Assembly: GCA_026182355.1 (NCBI GenBank)
Contig: JAPFBL010000358.1
Span: 432,001-496,000, forward strand
Direction: 5' to 3'
DNA length: 64,000 bases
Origin: Hermatobates lingyangjiaoensis
Lineage: Eukaryota > Arthropoda > Insecta > Hemiptera > Hermatobatidae
Below the pieces are notes generated by a model. It worked only from the letters and a program-made list of their open reading frames with translations. It was not told the origin of the DNA and did no database searches. Both the position numbers and the translations under genes were made by a program. How positions within the stretch are numbered: the first letter of the stretch is position 1; every line of letters begins with the position of its first letter. Shown one piece after another: positions 60,410 through 64,000 of the stretch.

Positions 60410-62051
60410 CAAACCACAAGACAGTTGTCAAATGTTGACAGTTGTCAACAAGACAAACCACAACATCAGTTGGGTTTTTGACTCTGATGAAGACCGCTTG
60501 TTACGGTTGAAAGATCTTAGTCTTGTTTTCCCATTTTCTTATTTGGTTTGATCATTGATTGTTATTTCACGTGTTTATGTGAAATATTTATGTATATAGT
60601 AGGTGTGTTCTCTATCTAATTAATTTGGTCAATTTTCTAGGATAAAAAATCAAACTCTCGTTGCTGACGTTTCGGTTTTATTTAAAACCTTTTTCATAAG
60701 CCTACAAAAAGTAGGCAACAAGAGTTTGATTTTTTATTCTCGAAAATTGCCCGAAACCCGATTAGAGAACACACCTATTCTATCAAACGGTCGATAAATT
60801 ATTGAATTTTTATATATATATATATATATATATATTCTACCTTTCCTCCGAAAGTTGGCTACACTGTTTGAGTGCTTCAGTTCGAACGCCAAGTCAGTCG
60901 TTATCAGCCTTTGGAGCGATTCACTTCTTTTCCTGAAGACTAGGACATCGAAATATAGTAGTGAGTTCAGTGGTTTCCTTTCTATGTGTTCTTTTTTAAA
61001 TTCTAGTTTATATATAATATATATATATACATATATAAACTTAAAGATTTCACATAAACATGTGAAATAACAATCAATGAGTGAAAAACCACAATAAGAA
61101 ATGGGAAAACAAGACTAAGGTCTTTCAACCGTAACAAGCGGTCTTCGTCAGAGTCAAAAACCCAGGGTTGCACCTACTGACTGACTGTAAGGCAACTTTA
61201 CTGCACAGAGGTAGGTGCTTCAGTACACTCAAGATAACTATAGTAAAACTTTTACCGCTGGAACCAGCAAAAGTGCAGAGCTTCTTCGAGGCGTTGAAGC
61301 TAACTTCTAGGGTACTTTAGTACAGAAGAGGGAAAGTACAATAGTTTTTTTTTAAGACGTAGTACTATAGTCACCTTCAAATAATATTTAAAAATTTTCT
61401 AGCTTGAACGATATTTAGTAATTAATTTCTGTATTATTCATATATTCAATAGTTAAATTAATATGTAGATTCATATCAAAGGAAGAAAGCAGAAGTAAAG
61501 TCAAACTCATTATAATAAAAATAGGATAACTGAGAGAAGTAAGTAAAGAATTCATAAAATAATAAAAATGTAACCAAGAATTTGGGTAACAAACTTTAGA
61601 ATGACGCATTAATTGTATATCATTATATCTGTTAATATTTGAAGCCTGTATATATCATTGTATATAAATGTAGCTTACTAAATATCGAAATACGGAACTC
61701 ACTCGTTTCCGAGTACCACGGCAAAAGCCGATTTGCATTAACAATCTGTATAATATAAATAAGAAAAGAGTGTAAAGTTGTATAATGCAATAAATGGTTA
61801 TTATTATTATTATTATAGCTTGAACAATGTTTTTAATCAATGATTCTAAATTAATATATTTTTTTTTTATGAAATATTGGTAGTAATGAATTACCAAGCC
61901 ATTATATTCAATGAAAAGCTCGTCAATTTGAAGATGAGAGTAAAGTACACTGGAACTGATATAATGATTTGGTTAGTTAGTCTTACTATTTCCGCTACAG
62001 TCAGTACCAAGAGAGAAACTGTCAGGAAAATCCAGAGGAGGTATCGTAAAT
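35757..62051 (-). CDS. Gustatory-receptor-like gene (7tm_7), 5' end missing, possible pseudogene
   Basis: Seven minus-strand exons are proposed: 62051-61895, 58907-58740, 56663-56421, 52250-52043, 50944-50808, 48962-48906, 35891-35757, about 366 codons in all. They encode a multi-spanning membrane protein. Hydrophobic segments include LRYLLWIFLTVSLLVLTVAE, CATYFLGIGYFVAYYI, LVHSIWISSFQLALGF and LLVNSLTDITFYIWRLGVL. The last exon carries AMTYATLLFQLN, the TM7 TY...Q signature of insect-type gustatory receptors, after a phase-0 intron at the place typical of the family. All phases agree except 52250-52043 to 50944-50808, where the frames differ by one base. The first transmembrane exon is not found and may lie beyond 64000. 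These receptors form ligand-gated cation channels in chemosensory cells. Confidence 0.75.
35952..37700. repeat. Cluster of TA-bounded PLE-type repeats in last GR intron
   Basis: At least six units lie here, separated by (TA)n runs (about 36000-36050, 36128-36197, 37409-37441, 37645-37688). They include an inverted pair at 36340-36560 with CTGAAGATGGTTCAAACCGA-type cores, family E units at 36745-36905, 37209-37412 and 37442-37650, and TGATGATGGTTAAATCGA-type units near 36950. The 37442-37650 unit is an almost perfect palindrome (GCGGTCTTCGTCAGAG...). No open coding content. Confidence 0.75.
37999..48524. repeat. 10.5-kb satellite of about 200 copies of a 53-bp unit, inside the last GR intron
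   Basis: The unit CATACCGTTACATTAGATAT + CATAATCACTAAGAGTACGA + GCAAATAAAAATA recurs head to tail across the whole interval, about 198 copies. Variant types differ at CCGTTAC, CCGTTTC, CTGTTAC or CAGGTTC, and at CACTAAG/ACGAG, CACCAAG/ACAAG or TTACTTAG/ACGAG. A five-unit order (about 265 bp) recurs, for example near 40067, 40316, 42365, 43664 and 46905. Nearly every unit has GATATC. It lies entirely within an intron of about 13 kb (35892-48905). Confidence 0.97.
48906..48962 (-). CDS. GR-like exon (end of intracellular loop 3)
   Basis: The acceptor TTATGTTTCAG and donor GCAG|GTAATT bound 19 codons: FTLLEFKVREYRITSTSVQ. Both ends are phase 0. It takes the place of the FTxxGFFxLxRxLLxSI segment that precedes TM7 in gustatory receptors. 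Confidence 0.72.
49062..50030. repeat. 30/60-bp tandem repeat in GR intron
   Basis: A roughly 30-bp unit (ATAATGACTAACCTATAACA plus GTGTTTTAT) alternates with a diverged version (GTACTGGGTTACTTACTGTA...) to make 60-bp dimers. Regularity is clear from 49080 to about 49720 and then breaks down. A run of 12 G lies near 49987. The degraded part contains fragments resembling the adjacent hAT MITE (GTGCGAACCGGTA). Confidence 0.85.
50183..50737. mobile_element. Non-autonomous hAT MITE with perfect 8-bp TSD
   Basis: Ends are CAGTGATGGGATTCA and TGAATCCCACCACTG. CTTACCTC flanks both sides (50175-50182 and 50738-50745). The motif GGTTCGCACGAACCGG appears near the right end and a mutated version near the left. 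The interior is scrambled and shares pieces with the neighbouring tandem repeat. Confidence 0.85.
50808..50944 (-). CDS. GR-like exon (intracellular loop 3), frame conflict upstream
   Basis: The open frame reads PRMFNQAAAKCCFKSEMAIL, then LHVIQTLELEERRDVVGSKP and LRFQE|GTAAGT. It fits the EA.K...L......E......PLxF region before TM7. The best acceptor (TTTCTAG) leaves two bases before the open frame, but the preceding exon ends in phase 0, so joining them as annotated would hit a stop. Confidence 0.65.
51070..51250. repeat. Fold-back repeat, family D
   Basis: Near-perfect palindrome around AACAGGTTTTGTTGCGATCG. The plus-strand core at 51175-51203 has TCGAAGA, T, GGAC-AAC-GTCC, GAA, AG-CG-CT-C. 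The same arms occur at 7.55-7.76 kb. Confidence 0.75.
51340..51990. repeat. Two GC-richer dispersed repeats in GR intron
   Basis: Copies at about 51461-51600 and 51780-51960 share GAGGTGGACC[A/T]CGCGGAGGCG. Their base composition is well above the surroundings. A relative lies at 33060-33260. They look like fragments of one interspersed repeat, class unknown. Confidence 0.6.
52043..52250 (-). CDS. GR-like exon (TM5-TM6)
   Basis: The acceptor TTTGTTTCAG completes an Arg codon from the previous exon. It reads YSYDLVHSIWISSFQLALGF, a loop (SDNIPEDTVTH), then LLVNSLTDITFYIWRLGVLC and NLATQVENQ, ending in phase 0 at CAG|GTAAAT. Two hydrophobic helices fit TM5 and TM6. Confidence 0.8.
52930..53165. 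repeat. Fold-back repeat, TA-bounded (family B-like)
   Basis: The arms start GTTCACACAGGAAAGAGAAA and mirror to 53165. The plus-strand core near 53080-53113 reads CCGATGA, C, a GAC...GTC hairpin, GAAATATCG. A TA run lies on each side. Confidence 0.75.
53195..54050. repeat. 0.85-kb near-perfect palindrome with (ATA)n arms
   Basis: The two arms of about 420 bp are reverse complements, each containing a TAA/ATA trinucleotide run, GGTACAGGTTGAGACCAGGA and an outer core CCGATGACGACGGATGTCGA (plus copy near 53974-54000). The short centre near 53635 differs. Mirrored ORFs on both strands result from this symmetry. TA runs flank both ends. Confidence 0.88.
54945..55150. repeat. Fold-back repeat, TA-bounded, GC-richer centre
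   Basis: The arms contain CCAATCCCTGTTGCGTATCA and CGTTAGACACCT in inverted copies around AGCCTGAGGCGGCCAAGCAG. It differs in sequence from families A-E. Confidence 0.75.
55165..55312. repeat. Family E terminal repeats
   Basis: CTTTCAACCGTAACAGCGAT and its partial inverted partner are followed by ATTTCACGTGTTTATGTGAA and TA. Confidence 0.65.
55313..55612. repeat. Fold-back carrying PLE-associated N-terminal coding sequence
   Basis: Inverted arms share GGAAAGTTTCCA...GTTGTCCTAATGAC. The right arm (plus strand, 55490-55612) encodes MSLGQLLWKLPSYQREIVRR, then LERTSFKVVNVEAAVYFSQ, before a TA run, and is related to the minus-strand fragment at 14455-14590. Confidence 0.6.
55826..56312. repeat. 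0.5-kb palindrome with hammerhead-like cores and PLE leader ORF on both arms
   Basis: Arms of about 230 bp mirror around TTAAATTACCTAATAGTAAT (about 56080). Each arm has a core (minus 55995-56026, plus 56146-56177). Each is followed by an open frame reading KLSSELKKKFRILEKYKTKL, then NQVETDIQFLKA; the left copy continues CIEEGLLPTFTN into a TA run. The leader pattern resembles other PLE 5' pieces here. Confidence 0.78.
56146..56177 (+). ncRNA. Hammerhead-ribozyme-like motif
   Basis: CTGAAGA, T, hairpin GGTG-AACGTA-CACC, GAA, AC-AT-GT-T. This is the same architecture as at 13058-13090, with U at the cleavage position. A mirrored copy is on the minus strand at 55995-56026. Confidence 0.6.
56421..56663 (-). 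CDS. GR-like exon (intracellular loop 2)
   Basis: The acceptor TTTCTTTCAG and donor CTAG|GTTTGT bound 80 codons plus split codons, phase 2 at both ends. It reads SGYGQYIFLKKIAILLKFSP, SLYRLKLKLVMLTDIFPDSH, ... FKFTVQYSSLYTSLMDLLA. The polar region between TM4 and TM5 fits the long second loop of this receptor family. Confidence 0.78.
56760..56965. repeat. Fold-back repeat with decayed core
   Basis: The arms read CAAGCCGACGTTTCGCC and TGACAAAACGTCGGCTT around AGTAGTTTTCC inversions. The GAAACGTC motif following a hairpin resembles the other families, but the CUGANGA part is altered (CTTGAAAATG). Confidence 0.65.
57700..58440. repeat. Dispersed repeat, copy 1 (contains GGCGAGCACGCAAG motif twice)
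   Basis: Blocks AAACATCAATTCAGGTTATA, TATATTTAAAACAAACAAAAC, GGCGAGCACGCAAGCCAGTG and TCTCTATCTCCACGGGAAAT recur in the same order at about 63420-64000. In reverse complement, GGTAGCCCACTGGCTTGCGT resembles a box A, hinting at a tRNA-derived component, but no clear box B is seen. Confidence 0.6.
58740..58907 (-). CDS. GR-like exon (TM4)
   Basis: The acceptor TTTGTTTCAG and donor CAG|GTGAGT bound 55 codons plus split codons, phase 2 at both ends. It reads WIAWKFTFRYDSVQPNPNIP, SIKSTIELPFFWEYNLECLC, ATYFLGIGYFVAYYI. The final hydrophobic stretch fits TM4. The other two frames are closed by stops. Confidence 0.75.
58925..58991. repeat. (TA)n microsatellite
   Basis: A long TA run immediately 3' of the PLE terminal repeat at 59020-59100 (in minus-strand sense). 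Confidence 0.95.
59020..59100 (-). repeat. PLE terminal repeat with degenerate hammerhead-like core
   Basis: Minus strand: GCCTATGAAAA..., a hairpin built on GTTTTA...TAAAAC, then CGAAACGTCGGC. The CUGANGA part reads CTATGAA, so it is probably inactive. Related copies lie near 12540-12600 and 60640-60760. It lies downstream of the GIY-YIG ORF at 59429-59968. Confidence 0.6.
59429..59968 (-). pseudogene. Penelope-like element C-terminal linker and GIY-YIG endonuclease, 5'-truncated
   Basis: The minus-strand frame is open from a TA run at 59968 to a stop at 59429. It reads YFKFPYVEGLSQSIRKVFKR, the linker seen after PLE reverse transcriptases, then VTLAFYNKRKVKSLFSNLKQ. The GIY-YIG domain follows: LIYAIKCKDCDKRYYGETSR, FLKERLYQH with the catalytic Arg, HALNEGHMFDFEEAIIVD, and RRKTLEMLYIKKD with the catalytic-type Glu, then Asn (SVNHRSD). 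The CxxC (CKDC) is typical of PLE endonucleases. The reverse transcriptase is missing, so the copy is dead, though its domain is uninterrupted. Confidence 0.88.
59969..60003. repeat. (TA)n microsatellite
   Basis: Borders the truncated 5' end of the PLE copy at 59429-59968 and the palindrome at 60003-60266. Confidence 0.95.
60003..60266. repeat. Palindrome with PLE-like leader sequence
   Basis: The arms share AGTGACAAGAACTCTATTTA and AATATTGTATACTGTAGATA in inverted orientation. The plus-strand frame reads VTRTLFRKLEKLNKKQVLAR before running into TA, like the 13-kb leader (FRNLEKLVKKM). Both sides are TA runs. Confidence 0.65.
60400..60600. repeat. Family E terminal repeat
   Basis: It contains the best-preserved family E hammerhead-like core (60484-60518) followed by TCTTGTTTTCCCATTTTC and TTATTTCACGTGTTTATGTG. 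The left partner is replaced by short GACAGTTGTCAA repeats. Confidence 0.75.
60484..60518 (+). ncRNA. Hammerhead-ribozyme-like motif, family E type
   Basis: CTGATGA at 60484-60490 (core CUGANGA), A at 60491, stem II GACCG/CGGTT around CTTGTTA (60492-60508), GAA at 60509-60511, stem III AG/CT around AT (60512-60517), and T at 60518 as the cleavage-site base. All universally required core bases are present. The single extra A between CUGAUGA and stem II departs from the textbook form. Confidence 0.62.
60600..60780. repeat. Fold-back of CGAAACGTCAG-type PLE terminal repeats
   Basis: TTGGTCAATTTTCTAGGATA and CAAACTCTCGTTGCTGACGT are mirrored at the right (AACAAGAGTTTGATT...). It is related to the pLTR at 59020-59100. 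Confidence 0.65.
61036..61165. repeat. Family E terminal repeat arm
   Basis: GATTTCACATAAACATGTGA through CAAGCGGTCTTCGTCAGAGT matches family E. It is the minus-strand orientation of the 60.5-kb core. No inverted partner follows. Confidence 0.65.
61895..62051 (-). CDS. GR-like exon (TM2-TM3), most 5' exon found
   Basis: The acceptor TTATTTGCAG and donor CTTG|GTAATT bound 51 codons plus split codons, entering in phase 1 and leaving in phase 2, which matches the next exon. It reads LRYLLWIFLTVSLLVLTVAE, IVRLTNQIIISVPVYFTLIF, KLTSFSLNIMA, two strong membrane segments. An upstream exon ending in phase 1 should exist above 62051; I could not find it in the remaining 1.9 kb. Confidence 0.75.
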
Positions 62052-63370
62052 CTGCAAATAAACAAGTCTGGGTTATTACAGAATCAACTTTTATACATCA
62101 AAAATATTCATTCTCAAAAAACTGGTTTTGAAACACGCTGATCTTCAGTTTTCTTATTATTAACTTCAGTAGTTTGTTTGGCATTGTCTATATCAGAGTT
62201 CCTCAAACTTTTTTTCAACGCGGAGTAACTTTCCCAGGAACCTCAGATTCTATTGATTTTATACAATCATAATATAAATATTTTCATATGCTTTTATAAA
62301 TAGTATGTATGTTTAAAAATAATTAAAAAGTAATATTACAGTAATGCGTATTTTTCGAAGAAAAATTCAAAACTAAAAGTTTTTAATTTCCATATCTTCT
62401 ACAAGTACATAACACATGAAACAGAATTATTAGAAACTTTAACACAAAGTTTATTTTGTAAACATTTTTGGTTTTATAGTTGAAAGTTTGATTTTCAAGT
62501 TAGACACAGCATTAAGTCTACTTTGGTATTTAGTTTTTATGGCAATATAAAAAGAAAATCCGGTTTTACATAATTAGGTAGTGGGAAGTGACAGCAATGT
62601 GTGAAGTGTTCTTTTTACAATAGAAAGAAATTCGGGAATCAGATAGCTCCAAAAACTGACTAGTGATTCATCCTAAATATGAATAATATTTTGGCTACTT
62701 CTACTTATGTGTTTACTTCGGTTTCATGATTCACAAGAAACAAAAGAAACAAAAAAAAAAAAATTTAGAAAAATGTTTTCTCTAAATGTTTTTTGGTTAT
62801 ATTTATAACTGATGCTTTTTGAGGTAGGATACGTTTAAAGAGGCTTGGTTACATACTATACCAGAAAAAAAGTGGTAACCCACTCTGCACTGCCATTGTA
62901 TTCTTAATTTGTTTATTACTTCAATATTTAACAATCTTAATAAATAATTATAAATGGTTATTACCACACATTTTTCGAAACATTGAATGGAAGTGAGCAC
63001 TTGGTTTGTTTGTATCAACTACAAAAAGGAGCAGACAGCTATAGACGTTGAGTGCGATGGTTCCTATTTGTCAAGATGTTTTGGTGAATCTACACCACTG
63101 ATAATGGCAAAATCAATTGATTTCCATTTACAGACATTTAGTTTAATGTCTTACTATCAAGGAAAGGTGTCAAACCCATTTCTATCTCCGGGTCAAATAC
63201 ACTCAAAGGTTTAAGCAGGTCTTATACTTAATTCACCAACCACCTAACCACATAATCAAGATATCTATTAGTAATTACGAAAATCTATAAATTTTGCCTT
63301 TAAAAATATATTCACTTTATATATTACATCCGATGTAACTTCACCACCTTATCGTTTACATTTTACTTTA
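62052..63370. other. AT-rich stretch upstream of the GR-like exons
   Basis: It should hold an intron or the missing 5' exon. I see no segment with both a transmembrane-type frame and good splice sites. Short ORFs near 62800-63210 are not supported. Confidence 0.4.
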
Positions 63371-63379
63371 ATTGACAAA

Positions 63380-64000
63380 TAATTTTAAACGCACTTAAAA
63401 TAAATAAAAAAATATTTTATGACATAAATAATAAAACATCACTTCAAGTTATATACACAATCCAATATATTTAAAACAAACAAAACTTGTAAATTGAAAT
63501 GTTGAATTTGTTTGCCCAATGTAAAATAACATTAATGAAAGGAATATGTCTTTATAATCATTAGTTGTGCAAAGCGTAATTGTGTGGTATTTACTCATTC
63601 TGAGGTAAAATGGATAAACCAACCAAATAAATAAATAAATTGAATAAAACTTCATTTGTGTGGAGACTTTTGTTGGTTTATCCATTTTACCTCAGAATGT
63701 CTTTATAATATTACCTTAGAACATTCGAATTTTATTTGACATTTGTGTTCAAGTTTGTTTCTAAAATTATTCATTTTGAACCTTTAATGTAATAGTTTAT
63801 TATATATTATAGGCTATCTGACCCCCTAATGAGAAATATTATTAAATAATATTGTAGAAAGTTGAGGCGAATACGCAAGCCACTGGGCTACCTTGACCTT
63901 CTTATACGATTTGTTATTATGTAATATGACTACAACAAAGTCAATCACAACAAAAGTAAAGATTATAATAATTTCAGGTCTCTATCTCAAGGGAAAATAG
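63380..64000. repeat. Dispersed repeat, copy 2, interrupted by a family A fold-back
   Basis: It aligns with 57700-58440 through AAACATCACTTCAAGTTATA, GCGAATACGCAAGCCACTGG and TCTCTATCTCAAGGGAAAAT. The fold-back at about 63558-63696 splits it. The copy continues past the window edge. Confidence 0.6.
63558..63696. mobile_element. Family A fold-back remnant with 13-bp TSD
   Basis: ATGTCTTTATAAT occurs immediately before CATTAGTTGTGCAAAGCG (about 63545-63557) and again immediately after the right arm TTTACCTCAGA (about 63697-63709). The duplication shows insertion into the dispersed repeat. The hammerhead-like centre is replaced by an (AAAT)n stretch. Confidence 0.78.

Noticed and set aside
62803..63214. 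Possible first exon of the receptor gene
   Set aside because: No frame combines a start codon, a transmembrane segment and a phase-1 donor.

Overview
The window is eukaryotic nuclear DNA: AT-rich, intron-containing and crowded with repeats. An arthropod is the most likely source. The reasons are an insect/chelicerate-type gustatory receptor gene (7tm_7 family, with the TY...Q motif in TM7), an invertebrate-type MyD88, and a nuclear copy of mitochondrial DNA whose gene polarity (12S, ND4L, ND4 and ND5 on one strand, ND6 on the other) matches the ancestral arthropod order. I cannot name the species; a chelicerate would fit.

Layout. 0-3.5 kb: a hAT MITE with a perfect 8-bp target duplication, a decayed Tc1/mariner transposase and a first fold-back repeat. 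3.5-7.5 kb: the mitochondrial insertion, itself interrupted by two fold-backs. 7.5-15 kb: fold-backs, a pogo/Tigger-like MITE, one orphan exon, and pieces of Penelope-like retroelements (PLE). 15.2-27.0 kb: a complete five-exon MyD88 gene on the minus strand (309 aa by my splice model). Its introns hold a SINE, a 30-bp minisatellite, a fold-back mariner and a hAT element. 27-35 kb: AT-rich DNA with no gene I can support. 35.8-62.1 kb: seven exons of a gustatory-receptor-like gene on the minus strand, lacking its 5' end. Its last intron contains a satellite of about 10.5 kb (about 200 copies of a 53-bp unit), and a neighbouring intron holds a second tandem array. Many more fold-backs and PLE pieces lie in the other introns.

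The most striking theme is a set of repeat families, mostly palindromic and often bounded by (TA)n runs, that carry a hammerhead-ribozyme-like core: CTGANGA, one extra base, a stem II hairpin, GAA, a 2-bp stem III and a cleavage-type U or C. Several sit next to GIY-YIG endonuclease remnants of PLEs. They are therefore best read as PLE terminal repeats (pLTRs), often duplicated head to head. Hammerheads in PLEs are known; the subfamily diversity, the extra core base and the (TA)n boundaries seen here deserve checking.

MyD88 (Toll/IL-1 signalling adaptor) and the receptor gene are functionally unrelated neighbours. The receptor has an apparent splice-phase break, so it may be a pseudogene or contain an assembly indel.
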